Assembly (NCBI GenBank): GCA_045602925.1
Contig: JAZSCN010000033.1
Location: forward strand, 1 to 64,000
Length of the DNA stretch: 64,000 nucleotides
From: UBA7477 sp045602925
Lineage (GTDB): Bacteria; Bacillota; Clostridia; Oscillospirales; Ruminococcaceae
Direction of reading: 5' to 3'
Shown here: positions 26,480 to 34,388 of the stretch, one piece after another
How the letters are laid out: each line of letters starts with the position of its first letter
Numbering within the stretch: position 1 is the stretch's first letter
Position numbers and translations under genes: made by a program
The notes under the pieces: model-generated
What the model saw: the letters and a program-made list of their open reading frames with translations, nothing else
Told to the model about the DNA's origin: nothing
Database searches by the model: none

Positions 26480-26848
26480 TTACTTGAGCTCGATTGTAGC
26501 GCCAGCAGCTTCGAGCTTAGCCTTGAGGTCTTCAGCTTCTGCCTTAGAAGCGCCTTCCTTGATAGCCTTAGGAGCGCCTTCAACGAGCTCCTTAGCTTCC
26601 TTAAGGCCGAGACCTGTGATTTCCTTAACAGCCTTGATAACGCCCATCTTAGCATCACCGAAGGAAGCGAGGATTACGTCGAACTCAGTCTTTTCCTCAG
26701 CAGCAGGAGCAGCAGCACCAGCTGGAGCAGCTGCAACAGCAGCTGTTACGCCGAATTCGTCCTGAATAGCAGTTACGAGCTCTGAGAGTTCGAGGACGCT
26801 GAGAGCCTTGATATCTTCAACTAACTTTAAAATCTTTTCTGAAGCCAT
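26480..26848 (-). CDS. rplL: Ribosomal protein L7/L12
   Basis: A 122-residue stalk protein. The N-terminal dimer domain is MASEKILKLVEDIKALSVLELSELV, followed by an alanine-rich hinge (residues 38-55). The C-terminal GTPase-binding domain has KMGVIKAVKEITGLGLKEAK and ends GATIELK. It is encoded after rplJ as in most bacteria and carries GGAG before the ATG. Unusually, rpoB does not follow. Confidence 0.98.
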   Translation of the reverse strand: MASEKILKLVEDIKALSVLELSELVTAIQDEFGVTAAVAAAPAGAAAPAAEEKTEFDVILASFGDAKMGVIKAVKEITGLGLKEAKELVEGAPKAIKEGASKAEAEDLKAKLEAAGATIELK

Positions 26849-26952
26849 GATAATAATCTCCTTTTATAATTATAAATTGATTTTTTGGGAACATAGTCCC
26901 GGTTGATTATGCAGACATTACGGCCTGCGACGTGTGAATTAAGCTACTAAAA

Positions 26953-27462
26953 TTAAGCAGCATCGCCGTTCTTGTCGACAACGGCCTGAAGTGTAGCAGC
27001 GAGCTTCTGCATTGGGCCCTGGAGGGAACCAACGAGCTGTGCGAGAAGAACTTCTCTTGAAGGAATCTTGGCGAGAGCAGTAACGCCCTTAGCGTCATAA
27101 ACATCTGAACCAATGAAGCCAGCCTTGAGATTGAACTTGTCGTCGCCTGCCTTCTCAGCGAATTCGCCGAGGATTCTTGCAGCAGCTGTTTCGTCTTCTG
27201 TAGAAAGAGCGATAGCGGAAGTACCTTCGAGAACGTCAGCGAGTCCATCAAGACCGCAGTTCTTTACTGCAAAACGCAGAAGAGTGTTCTTTTCTACGAA
27301 GTAGTTAACGCTTGCTTCTCTGAGTGCACGACGAAGTGCAGTGTCCTCTTCAACAGTGATACCCTTGTAGTCAACGATAACGCCGGCACAAGCACCTGAG
27401 ATGAGTTCTGTAAGCTCTGCAACTCTTTCCTGCTTCTTAAGCAGAATCTTTTCACTTGGCAT
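26953..27462 (-). CDS. rplJ: Ribosomal protein L10
   Basis: A 169-residue base of the ribosomal stalk that binds 23S rRNA and the L7/L12 dimers. The pattern VAELTELISGACAGVIVDYKGITVEEDTALR and NTLLRFAVKNCGLDGL is clear. The L10 leader upstream (27463-27636) mediates feedback. The start follows AGAGGTG. Confidence 0.98.
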   Translation of the reverse strand: MPSEKILLKKQERVAELTELISGACAGVIVDYKGITVEEDTALRRALREASVNYFVEKNTLLRFAVKNCGLDGLADVLEGTSAIALSTEDETAAARILGEFAEKAGDDKFNLKAGFIGSDVYDAKGVTALAKIPSREVLLAQLVGSLQGPMQKLAATLQAVVDKNGDAA

Positions 27463-27636
27463 TTAAAATTTCACCTCTTTGCGAAAATTTCTATTCGCAT
27501 CATCACACTTAATAAGTGCAAAAGAAAATCCTTTTCCCTAAAGAGAGAAAAGGATACAAAGTCTTTATAAACCTTGCAATTCTTTCCTCGGTTGGACTTA
27601 CGGATTTCTCCACCAACTGTCTTTAGATACGAACGC
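27463..27636 (-). promoter_or_regulatory. Ribosomal L10 leader with attenuator
   Basis: On the minus strand, after the promoter, comes AGACAGTTGGTGGAGAAATC then GTAAGTCCAACCGAGG. This is the kinked-helix site of the L10 leader, which L10(L12)4 binds. An intrinsic terminator (ATCCTTTTC / GAAAAGGAT, 27528-27555, then TTTTCTTTT) lies between it and rplJ. Excess L10 is therefore expected to cause early termination, as known for this RNA family. Confidence 0.85.
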
Positions 27637-27642
27637 TTAATT

Positions 27643-27671
27643 ATTATATCACGTCTAGATACAATTGTCAA
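27643..27671 (-). promoter_or_regulatory. Promoter of rplJ-rplL
   Basis: Minus-strand TTGACA, 17 bases, TATAAT: full consensus directly before the L10 leader. Confidence 0.9.
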
Positions 27672-27695
27672 GGCTTTTTTAAAAAAATCTTTAAA

Positions 27696-29195
27696 TTATC
27701 TTTGAGCCATTCTAAGTCCGCCACCTGGGAAGCCGGATTCCTTCTTTGCCTCTTGGCTCTTAGGAACAACCTCGGGTATGTTGCCGGAATATGATGCGCC
27801 CTGCTTTGAGCCACTTGCAAGTGATAAGCCAAAGCTCTTCACCTCTGGCTGAGTCTGTTCTGCAACAGTAGCCATAGGCTGTGCAACCTCTTCTACGATA
27901 GGTGCAGCTTCCTCTGCGACAGCAGCCACAGGCTGTGCAACTTCATTTACGAAAGCTGGCTTCTTAGCCGCAGGCTTTTTATTTGACATTGCGAAGCTGA
28001 ATCTAGGAGCTTCTGTAGCAACCTCTTCAACAATCGGTGCAGCTTCTTCTACAGCAACCTCTTCCACGATAGGTGCAACTTCTTCTACAGCAACCTCTTC
28101 TACGATAGGTGCAGCTTCTTCTACAGCAACCCCTTCTACGATAGGTGCAGCTTCTTCAACAACCGGTGCAACTACTTCTGCTACAGGCTCAGCTGCAGGC
28201 TGTACAACTGCTTCTTCAACAGGCTCTTCCACAAGCTTAATTTCTTCAACCGGCTCTCTTACGATGGTCTGTACGAAAGAAGGCTTCTTTTCCTTCTTGC
28301 CGGAAGGCATCATTGAAAGTCCACCGCTGGAAGATGCTGCAGGAGCAGAAGATGTCTGCATTGAAGCACCAAGCACCTTGGTAAGTGCTGCGCCGATTTC
28401 TGCTTCATTTTCCTTATCGGATATATTAGCTCTGCTCTGTGGCATAGCGAGTGGTTTTCTTGTATCTCTGACGGAGTTTCTTCTTGTTGAGCTCTTTGAA
28501 GACATACCCATCGAGAGTCCCTGAAGTGGATTGCCGAAGCGTTCTGCAGGGGATGCAGTAGACTGCTTGCGCTTTCTTTCCTTTTCCTTTGAAATTCTCT
28601 TGAGCTTAACGTTTTCTTCAAACATCGCAACAGCTTCTTCAACTGTTTCAACCTTGTCTTCCTTTACATAAGAAGCGATTTCGTCAGCATACTTTATATG
28701 CTTTGTAGGGATACAAACGAGCTGCTTTTCTTCAAGAGCCTTGAGGTATTCAACCTTCTGCTTTTCGAGAGTGTCGCAACGTCTTGTAAGCTCGTCAATC
28801 TGCTCTCTTATGCCCTCGTTGATTTCCTTCTGGCTGTCCCATACCTGCTCAAACTTCTTACGAATAAGATTTCTGAGAACGACAAGAACTGCAACAAGTA
28901 CAACAACAAAGGTAACACCCAGAGCGATAAAGTTCTTGACACCAAAGTCGCTTGTTCCGGCAATAAGCATTGCAATAAGACCACAAAGCAAACCTGCGCC
29001 TGCAGCAATGCCGAGTGCTATTAAGTTCTTCTTTTTAAGACCAAAGTCAAGCTCAACCTTAGTATTTGTGTGAATATATGTCTTGAGGTAATCTCTATTC
29101 TCGTGATTTACGGCAACAGCATCCTCGTACTCAAAGTAACGTCTGAAGTAATCTTGAGTTTTTTGTAGCTTTTCCATCTCAACAGCACTTGCCAT
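27696..29195 (-). CDS. Membrane protein with alanine/glutamate repeats, inserted between rplA and rplJ
   Basis: A 499-residue protein of unknown function. Two membrane helices (about residues 57-78 and 85-107) follow an N-terminal cytosolic segment (LQKTQDYFRRYFEYEDAVAV). A charged coiled coil (about 110-220) and a long disordered tail come after. In the tail, a unit EEAAPIVEEVAVEE is repeated about five times around residues 335-400. It has its own consensus promoter and lies between the rplK-rplA terminator and the rplJ promoter, so it splits the usual ribosomal block. Not recognised as any known family. Confidence 0.8.
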   Translation of the reverse strand: MASAVEMEKLQKTQDYFRRYFEYEDAVAVNHENRDYLKTYIHTNTKVELDFGLKKKNLIALGIAAGAGLLCGLIAMLIAGTSDFGVKNFIALGVTFVVVLVAVLVVLRNLIRKKFEQVWDSQKEINEGIREQIDELTRRCDTLEKQKVEYLKALEEKQLVCIPTKHIKYADEIASYVKEDKVETVEEAVAMFEENVKLKRISKEKERKRKQSTASPAERFGNPLQGLSMGMSSKSSTRRNSVRDTRKPLAMPQSRANISDKENEAEIGAALTKVLGASMQTSSAPAASSSGGLSMMPSGKKEKKPSFVQTIVREPVEEIKLVEEPVEEAVVQPAAEPVAEVVAPVVEEAAPIVEGVAVEEAAPIVEEVAVEEVAPIVEEVAVEEAAPIVEEVATEAPRFSFAMSNKKPAAKKPAFVNEVAQPVAAVAEEAAPIVEEVAQPMATVAEQTQPEVKSFGLSLASGSKQGASYSGNIPEVVPKSQEAKKESGFPGGGLRMAQR

Positions 29196-29233
29196 AGGGT
29201 ACTCATCTCCATCATAAATAATTTAACAATAAC

Positions 29234-29262
29234 ATTATACAAAATAGCTACCCATTTGTCAA
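29234..29262 (-). promoter_or_regulatory. Promoter of the 499-residue membrane protein gene
   Basis: Minus-strand TTGACA, 17 bases, TATAAT. It lies 39 bases before the ATG and after the rplA terminator, so the gene is independently expressed. Confidence 0.8.
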
Positions 29263-29318
29263 TATAATTGATTAAAGATTTTTGTAAATCTTTTTAGAGG
29301 TCTTTTGTACATATTAAC

Positions 29319-29351
29319 AAAAAACCACTCTCGAAAATCGAAAGTGGTTTT
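29319..29351 (-). terminator. Terminator of rplK-rplA operon
   Basis: Minus-strand hairpin AAAACCACTTTCGA / TCGAGAGTGGTTTT followed by TTGTT. It lies 22 bases after the rplA stop. Confidence 0.75.
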
Positions 29352-29372
29352 GAATGTGATTATAAGTATAGA

Positions 29373-30068
29373 TTAAACACCGTACTTAGATGTGTTAACC
29401 TTGATACCAACGCCCATTGTAGAAGAAACTACAACGCTCTTGAGGTACTGACCCTTAGCAGCAGCAGGCTTAGCCTTAACAACTGCGTCCATGAGTGTGT
29501 TGAAGTTTTCCTCGAGCTTTTCCTTACCGAAAGAAGCCTTACCGATAGGGCAGTGGATGATGTTTGTCTTGTCAAGACGGTACTCAATCTTACCAGCCTT
29601 AGCTTCAGAAACAGCCTTAGCTACGTCAGGTGTAACAGTACCAGCCTTTGGGTTAGGCATAAGTCCACGAGGACCGAGAACCTTACCGAGTCTACCAACA
29701 AGACCCATCATATCAGGAGAAGCAACAACAACGTCGAACTCCATCCAGTTTTCCTTCATAATCTTATCTACAAGGTCCATGCCGCCTACATAGTCAGCTC
29801 CTGCTTCCTTTGCAGCGTCAAACTTATCTTCCTTACAGAATACACAAACTCTAACAGTCTTACCTGTTCCGTTAGGAAGTACAACAGCGCCTCTAACTTG
29901 CTGGTCAGCGTGACGTGAGTCAACACCCAGACGGATATGAGCTTCTACTGTTTCATCAAACTTTGCCTTAGCGCACTTGCAAGCGAGTTCAAGAGCTTCA
30001 GGTGCGTCATAGAGCTTTGCTCTGTCAACGTTTTTTGCAGCGTCAACATAATTCTTACCATGTTTCAT
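29373..30068 (-). CDS. rplA: Ribosomal protein L1
   Basis: A 231-residue L1 with the family segments GVDSRHADQQVRGAVVLPNG, GPRGLMPNPKAGTVTPD and IGKASFGKEKLEENF. It forms the L1 stalk and in many bacteria represses its own mRNA. Follows rplK with a 129-base gap that carries an L1-site-like hairpin. Confidence 0.98.
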   Translation of the reverse strand: MKHGKNYVDAAKNVDRAKLYDAPEALELACKCAKAKFDETVEAHIRLGVDSRHADQQVRGAVVLPNGTGKTVRVCVFCKEDKFDAAKEAGADYVGGMDLVDKIMKENWMEFDVVVASPDMMGLVGRLGKVLGPRGLMPNPKAGTVTPDVAKAVSEAKAGKIEYRLDKTNIIHCPIGKASFGKEKLEENFNTLMDAVVKAKPAAAKGQYLKSVVVSSTMGVGIKVNTSKYGV

Positions 30069-30119
30069 TATTATTTCCTCCTCATTGGTGGTAATACCGC
30101 ATTGCTAAAGTCGCAAAAC

Positions 30120-30144
30120 GGTTAGCGGAAATCTTCCTCCCACC
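30120..30144 (-). promoter_or_regulatory. Putative L1-binding hairpin before rplA
   Basis: On the minus strand GGTGGGAGGAA pairs with TTCCGCTAACC around a GAT loop. The form matches the L1 operator shape and resembles the second hairpin ahead of rplK at 30644. Autoregulation by L1 is inferred from the family. Confidence 0.5.
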
Positions 30145-30197
30145 TTCATCGGCATAAATTAGTAAAGAATTTATGCACATTTGCACACTAAAACTTA

Positions 30198-30623
30198 TTA
30201 GTCAACGACCTCTACGCCCATTGAACGAGCAGTACCAGCAATCATGCTCATAGCTGATTCAACGCTTGAAGCATTGAGGTCAGGCATCTTCTGCTCTGCA
30301 ATCTTCTTAATCTGTTCCTTAGTAATCTTAGCAACCTTAGTCTTGTTAGGAACGCCAGAAGCTGACTCGATACCGCAAGCCTTCTTGATAAGAACAGCAG
30401 CTGGTGGAGTCTTTGTGATAAATGTGAAAGAACGGTCTGCGTAAACAGTGATTACAACAGGGATAATAAGGCCCATATCGTTCTTAGTTCTTTCGTTGAA
30501 GTCCTTTGTGAATGCCATGATGTTAACACCATGCTGACCGAGTGCAGGGCCAACCGGTGGTGCAGGAGTTGCTTTACCTGCAGGGATTTGAAGCTTAATT
30601 AAGCCTACTACTTTCTGTGCCAT
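30198..30623 (-). CDS. rplK: Ribosomal protein L11
   Basis: A 141-residue L11 with the proline-rich switch LQIPAGKATPAPPVGPALGQHGVN-type start and the C-terminal RNA-binding TKVAKITKEQIKKIAEQKMPDLNA. The frame is open to 30638, but GGAGGTG is placed for the ATG at 30623 (MAQKVVGLIK), which is the conserved start. Confidence 0.98.
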   Translation of the reverse strand: MAQKVVGLIKLQIPAGKATPAPPVGPALGQHGVNIMAFTKDFNERTKNDMGLIIPVVITVYADRSFTFITKTPPAAVLIKKACGIESASGVPNKTKVAKITKEQIKKIAEQKMPDLNASSVESAMSMIAGTARSMGVEVVD

Positions 30624-30643
30624 TATGCACACCTCCATTAATT

Positions 30644-30680
30644 GTGGTAAGGCGAGCCGTACAAATTAAGGCTCTCCCAC
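30644..30680 (-). promoter_or_regulatory. Putative L1-binding leader before rplK
   Basis: Minus-strand hairpin GTGGGAGAGCC / GGCTCGCCTTACCAC, which mimics the L1 site of 23S rRNA. Together with the hairpin at 30120 it suggests two L1 control points in the rplK-rplA unit. Confidence 0.55.
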
Positions 30681-30732
30681 TTTTTAGAAGCGTCCTGCTT
30701 CAAAATAACGAATACGAATTACCTAGAAAGCC

Positions 30733-31257
30733 TTAAGCCTTAGTAACCTGGTGAATAGGAAGAGTAACAGGAGTCTCTCTACCGAACATAGATACAGTAA
30801 CGTCAACTGTCTGTGCCTCAAGATTAATCTTCTGAGCAACACCGTGGAAGCCTTCGAACGAACCACCTGTAACAGTGATTTCTTCGCCCTCCTTGAAGTT
30901 GACATTAACCTCAACTCTGCGAGTATCAACACCCAGAGCTGCAACCTCCTTGTCGGTAAGTGGAACAGGCTTAGACCCTGGTCCCACGAAGCCTGTAACG
31001 CCTCTTGTGTTACGAACGATGTACCAAGTATCATCAGTCATAACCATCTTCACAAGCACATAGCTTGGGAAAAGCTTTCTTTCTGCCTCAGTAGTCTTGT
31101 TGTCCTTAACTTCGGTAACAATCTCTGTCGGCACCATTACTTCAGGAATAAGGTCCTGAATACCACGGTTTTCAACAACTTTTTTGATGTATTCGGATAC
31201 CTTGTTTTCATATCCCGAATAGGTGTGAATAACATACCACTTTGCTTGTTCTGCCAT
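30733..31257 (-). CDS. nusG: Transcription antitermination factor NusG
   Basis: A 174-residue NusG: NGN domain (KWYVIHTYSGYENKVSEYIK, then LFPSYVLVKMVMTDDTWYIVRNTRGVTGFVG) and a C-terminal KOW domain (EGEEITVTGGSFEGFHGVAQKI). Start chosen at ATG 31257 (MAEQAKW) by conservation. No strong Shine-Dalgarno sits there, whereas GGAAGGAG at about 31296 would fit an upstream in-frame CTG. A longer N-terminus is therefore possible. Confidence 0.96.
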   Translation of the reverse strand: MAEQAKWYVIHTYSGYENKVSEYIKKVVENRGIQDLIPEVMVPTEIVTEVKDNKTTEAERKLFPSYVLVKMVMTDDTWYIVRNTRGVTGFVGPGSKPVPLTDKEVAALGVDTRRVEVNVNFKEGEEITVTGGSFEGFHGVAQKINLEAQTVDVTVSMFGRETPVTLPIHQVTKA

Positions 31258-31363
31258 TCTCTTAGTGTTACTGCCAATTGTGAGCAGTAAGCTCTCCTTC
31301 CTCAAAAAATTCGCATATCTGCGGCGAAAACCGCTTTGGGCTATTACCCATAAAGTCTTTTAG

Positions 31364-31621
31364 TTAAGCACCGAGTCCGACAAGCACTGTGAAAAGCCAG
31401 CCAAGTCCCATATCGACGCCTGCTAAGAAAAGACCTGTTACGCACATTGTAGCAATAACGATACCGGTATTGTTAGCAACCTGCTTCTTTGTTGGCCAGG
31501 TAACCTTCTTGAGCTCACTCTTTAAGTCTCTGAAGTACTTCCTGATACCGCCCTTTTTCTTTGCCTCAGGCTTTGCTACCTTAGTAGCCTTTGCCTTTGC
31601 AGTTTCATTTGACTTACCCAT
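31364..31621 (-). CDS. secE: Preprotein translocase subunit SecE
   Basis: An 85-residue protein with one C-terminal membrane helix (GIVIATMCVTGLFLAGVDM) preceded by the amphipathic conserved segment KYFRDLKSELKKVTWPTKKQ typical of SecE. The lysine/alanine-rich N-terminus is a common extension. Start ATG 31621 follows GGAGGG. Confidence 0.96.
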   Translation of the reverse strand: MGKSNETAKAKATKVAKPEAKKKGGIRKYFRDLKSELKKVTWPTKKQVANNTGIVIATMCVTGLFLAGVDMGLGWLFTVLVGLGA

Positions 31622-31638
31622 AGCTAACCCTCCGGAAA

Positions 31639-31788
31639 TTACTTAGTTTCCTTGTGAAGAGTATGCTTCTTACAGAACTTGCAGTACTTATTCATCTCAA
31701 GTCTGTCAGGGTCATTCTTCTTGTTCTTCTTTGTGTTGTAATTTCTTTGCTTGCATTCTGTGCATGCCAGTGTAATCTTAACTCTCAT
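31639..31788 (-). CDS. rpmG: Ribosomal protein L33
   Basis: A 49-residue L33 (MRVKITLACTECKQRNYNTK...CKFCKKHTLHKETK) with both CxxC zinc pairs, so the zinc-binding form. It is the first gene of the rpmG-secE-nusG operon, with AGGAGG ahead of its ATG. Confidence 0.95.
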   Translation of the reverse strand: MRVKITLACTECKQRNYNTKKNKKNDPDRLEMNKYCKFCKKHTLHKETK

Positions 31789-31959
31789 TATTCGGCACCT
31801 CCTGACGAAAATTATGCCCTATAAGAACGGATAGGACATTGTCTGCCTCCCTCATGCGACCGTGTGCCGCACTCCGACAGTATTATCGGATTCTGAGGTT
31901 TTGTGATTTTGCGCCTTAAAAATGGGCACAAAAAATAGACCTCATAAAGAGGTAAAACA

Positions 31960-31988
31960 ATTATACCCCATAAATACCCACTTGTCAA
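31960..31988 (-). promoter_or_regulatory. Promoter of rpmG-secE-nusG-rplK-rplA
   Basis: Minus-strand TTGACA, 17 bases, TATAAT. A leader of about 165 bases follows before rpmG with no recognised RNA motif. Confidence 0.85.
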
Positions 31989-32089
31989 GCCTTTTTTATG
32001 ATTTTGGGGGATTTGTTAACCTTAAGGGAACTTTTACGCCCGTATTTGTCATAATGCAGTAAATTGAAACTATTTTGTGATAGTTGCAC

Positions 32090-32118
32090 TTGAAAAATGC
32101 AGGTAGACGTGCTATAAT
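32090..32118 (+). promoter_or_regulatory. Promoter of the zinc-ribbon membrane protein gene
   Basis: TTGAAA, 17 bases, TATAAT; the ATG is 40 bases on. It is divergent from the rpmG promoter in a 369-base gap that holds nothing else recognisable. Confidence 0.7.
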
Positions 32119-32157
32119 GTATTCGTGATATACCATATAATATAGGGGGAATTTCAG

Positions 32158-32661
32158 ATGGCATATTGTAAGCAGTGCGGAGCAAGCGTAGACGAGGTTA
32201 GAGATACCGCCTGCCCATACTGTGGCAACGTTATCGAAAAAGCACCACAGCCTGCACCACAGTATCAGAATAATCAGTACGGCAATCCATATCAGAATAA
32301 TCAGTATGGAAATCCATATCAGAATAACCAGTTTGGCGGCAATCCATACCAGAACAATCCATATGGCAATCAGTTTTCTAATATGCCGTTTGCTAACCAG
32401 TATCAGTATAACGGTGACTCAATTGCAATCCAAAAAGCTAACTCAGCCAAAGTGCTCGGCATACTTGCTATCTTTATAAATCCAATGTTTATAATGTCTA
32501 TTATAGCAATAGTTATGAGCAATCAGGCACTTACCCTTGCACCAAACAACCCTGAGGTTCAAACCTCTGCAAAGACAGCAAAGAGCTGTGCAATTATAGC
32601 AATTGTGGTAGGTATGTTCTTATCTATTGCATCGATTTTAATGTTGGCTAACATGTATTAA
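32158..32661 (+). CDS. Zinc-ribbon, NPYQNNQYG-repeat membrane protein (DUF4190-like)
   Basis: A 167-residue protein. Residues 3-25 form a zinc ribbon (YCKQCG...CPYCGN). Then comes a Gln/Asn/Tyr-rich repeat (NPYQNNQYG, about four copies, residues 35-75). The C-terminal part has two membrane helices around a DUF4190-type loop (AKVLGILAIFINPMF, AKSCAIIAIVVGMFLSI). Such proteins are common in Ruminococcaceae and of unknown role. A terminator hairpin follows. Confidence 0.75.
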   Translation: MAYCKQCGASVDEVRDTACPYCGNVIEKAPQPAPQYQNNQYGNPYQNNQYGNPYQNNQFGGNPYQNNPYGNQFSNMPFANQYQYNGDSIAIQKANSAKVLGILAIFINPMFIMSIIAIVMSNQALTLAPNNPEVQTSAKTAKSCAIIAIVVGMFLSIASILMLANMY

Positions 32662-32676
32662 TAAGTAGCTACATAT

Positions 32677-32706
32677 AAGCGTCTGCGATTTTTTCGTAGG
32701 CGCTTT
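32677..32706 (+). terminator. Terminator after the zinc-ribbon gene
   Basis: Hairpin AGCGTCTGCGA / CGTAGGCGCT with a T-rich loop, followed by TTTTG. Confidence 0.65.
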
Positions 32707-32728
32707 TGTCATATCTAAAAGCGAGTGT

Positions 32729-32755
32729 GCATATTATATACCCTAAAATATAATA
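32729..32755 (+). promoter_or_regulatory. Possible sigma-E type promoter of sigK
   Basis: GCATATT matches the sigma-E -35 (KMATATT). After 13 bases comes TATAATA, only partly like the sigma-E -10 (CATACAMT). In Bacillus sigK is transcribed by sigma-E, so the site is plausible, but one half is a poor match. Confidence 0.35.
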
Positions 32756-32771
32756 GGGGTGAATAGTTTGT

Positions 32772-33458
32772 ATGCTTGACCTTATAATAAAGCTTTTTTC
32801 AGGGAACCTGCTTTGCTTTGCTCTGCACTTTGACAATATGGGCGTGTTTCCTAAGCCACTTAGCGCAAAGGAGGAAAGAGAATGCTTCGAGAAGCTCTCT
32901 AAAGGGGATAAAAAGGCGAAGGAAAAGCTCATAAGCCATAACCTTCGACTCGTCGCACATATTATAAAAAAGTATTATTCCTCATCGTCCGATACAGACG
33001 ACCTTATCTCAATCGGAACAATCGGGCTCATCAAGGCTGTTACAACCTTCGATTATACCAAGGGTACACGCTTTGCAACCTATGGAAGCAGGTGCGTTGA
33101 AAACGAAATCCTTATGCACTTTCGAAGCCTTAAAAAAACAGCAGGCGAGGTGTATTTCGGTGAAACGCTCGACACCGATAAGGACGGCAATTCCCTTAGC
33201 CTTGCCGATACAATAGCCGATTCAACCGACGTGTCACAGCTCGTGGATGTAAAGATAAATTCCGAGAAGCTCTATGAATATATAGACTCGCTTCTGGATG
33301 TACGAGAGAAAGAGATTATCGCTATGCGCTACGGACTTTTCGGGCATACAGCACTCACTCAGCGTGAGGTTTCAAAAAAGCTTAATATCTCACGCTCGTA
33401 TGTTTCAAGGATTGAAAAAAGAGCTATAGAAAAGCTTAAAGTCCCTTACGGACTTTGA
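32772..33458 (+). CDS. sigK: Sporulation sigma factor K
   Basis: A 228-residue sigma-70 factor. Region 2 (NLRLVAHIIKKYYSSSSDTDDLISIGTIGLIKAV), the RFATYGSRCVENEILMHFRSLKK segment and region 4 (REVSKKLNISRSYVSRIEKRAIEKL) match sigma-K. A hydrophobic N-terminus (LIIKLFSGNLLCFALHF) ahead of VFPKPLS resembles the pro-sequence removed by SpoIVFB in the mother cell. The gene is continuous, with no skin element. Strong evidence that the lineage sporulates. Confidence 0.9.
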   Translation: MLDLIIKLFSGNLLCFALHFDNMGVFPKPLSAKEERECFEKLSKGDKKAKEKLISHNLRLVAHIIKKYYSSSSDTDDLISIGTIGLIKAVTTFDYTKGTRFATYGSRCVENEILMHFRSLKKTAGEVYFGETLDTDKDGNSLSLADTIADSTDVSQLVDVKINSEKLYEYIDSLLDVREKEIIAMRYGLFGHTALTQREVSKKLNISRSYVSRIEKRAIEKLKVPYGL

Positions 33459-33495
33459 TGTATAATTTTCCAAAAAAGGTCAATCATAATCTGTG

Positions 33496-33525
33496 AAAAG
33501 CATTGTATGTGCTTTGGTAATATTA
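33496..33525 (+). promoter_or_regulatory. Possible sigma-F type promoter before spoIIQ-like gene
   Basis: GGTAATATTA (33516-33525) fits the sigma-F/G -10 pattern GGnnAnAnTR exactly. The -35 region is not a clear match. The gene starts 33 bases on. In Bacillus spoIIQ is a sigma-F gene, which agrees. Confidence 0.35.
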
Positions 33526-33557
33526 TTGCCATCTGAATTTGAACGGAGGAACAGATA

Positions 33558-34244
33558 ATGATTAACCTAAAACCATTTGCGAAGAAAGCAATCGAAGCGA
33601 TAAAGGGCAGAAAAACCTTTTTAGCCCTTACAGCCTGTATCGTGGCAGTCGGCGGTGCAGGTGTGTACGCCTATAACAGAACTGTCGATAACCTCAATGA
33701 CAAGCTCTTAAATCCGAGTAAGAACAACAGCAGCCAGGCTCAAGACGTAAATGCAGGAAAGGATAACGTGCTAAAGGAGGATAGCCTCTCCAGCGAGCTC
33801 CAGGAAATTCTCGATGCCGATACACAGCCAAGAGTGTTCCCGATAGACGGAGAAATAGCAAGCGGATTCTCCGACGGCGAGCTTGTGTATTCCGAAACCT
33901 TAGGCGTGTGGCAAACCCATAACGGTATCGATATTCTAGCCGAAAAAGGCGAAGAAGTATTGGCTATGACAAAGGGCGTCGTCGAAAAGGTCTGGGAGGA
34001 CGCACTCTGGGGATATTGCGTGACAATCGACCATGAGAATTCCGTCGTCAGCCATTATTACGGACTCGACGCAAACCTCTCTGTCCAGCAAGGCGATAAG
34101 GTCGATTCAGGAGATGTTATCGGTACAGTCGGCAATACCGCATCAGCAGAAATCACTATGCCATCACATATCCACTTTGCACTTAAAAGAAACGGCGAGT
34201 GGGTCGACCCCGTGCATTATATCTCCCCAAACAGCCATAAGTAA
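33558..34244 (+). CDS. spoIIQ: M23 (LytM) domain protein, SpoIIQ-like
   Basis: A 228-residue protein: one N-terminal membrane helix (TFLALTACIVAVGGAGVYAY) then an extracytoplasmic LytM domain. The zinc ligands HNGID and HIHF are both present, so it may be an active peptidase, as in clostridial SpoIIQ and unlike the Bacillus one. Position after sigK and overall build suggest the forespore half of the engulfment channel. A generic cell-wall M23 peptidase is the alternative. Confidence 0.75.
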   Translation: MINLKPFAKKAIEAIKGRKTFLALTACIVAVGGAGVYAYNRTVDNLNDKLLNPSKNNSSQAQDVNAGKDNVLKEDSLSSELQEILDADTQPRVFPIDGEIASGFSDGELVYSETLGVWQTHNGIDILAEKGEEVLAMTKGVVEKVWEDALWGYCVTIDHENSVVSHYYGLDANLSVQQGDKVDSGDVIGTVGNTASAEITMPSHIHFALKRNGEWVDPVHYISPNSHK

Positions 34245-34255
34245 TCTATCGTAGT

Positions 34256-34291
34256 AAGGGTGTCGCATAGCCGATGCCCTTGTTTTTTAGG
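34256..34291 (+). terminator. Terminator after spoIIQ-like gene
   Basis: Hairpin AAGGGTGTCG / CGATGCCCTT with loop CATAGC, followed by GTTTTTT. Confidence 0.75.
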
Positions 34292-34306
34292 CTTTAAAAT
34301 TTGCAG

Positions 34307-34335
34307 TTGATTTTTCCTTTTAAAAGTTATATAAT
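34307..34335 (+). promoter_or_regulatory. Promoter of metG
   Basis: TTGATT, 17 bases, TATAAT, 53 bases before the ATG. No T-box or SAM riboswitch fits in the short leader. Confidence 0.65.
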
Positions 34336-34388
34336 AAATGTATCGCTGTGCAAAGCATGGCAGAAATTTTATATAGGAGGATTTTAAT

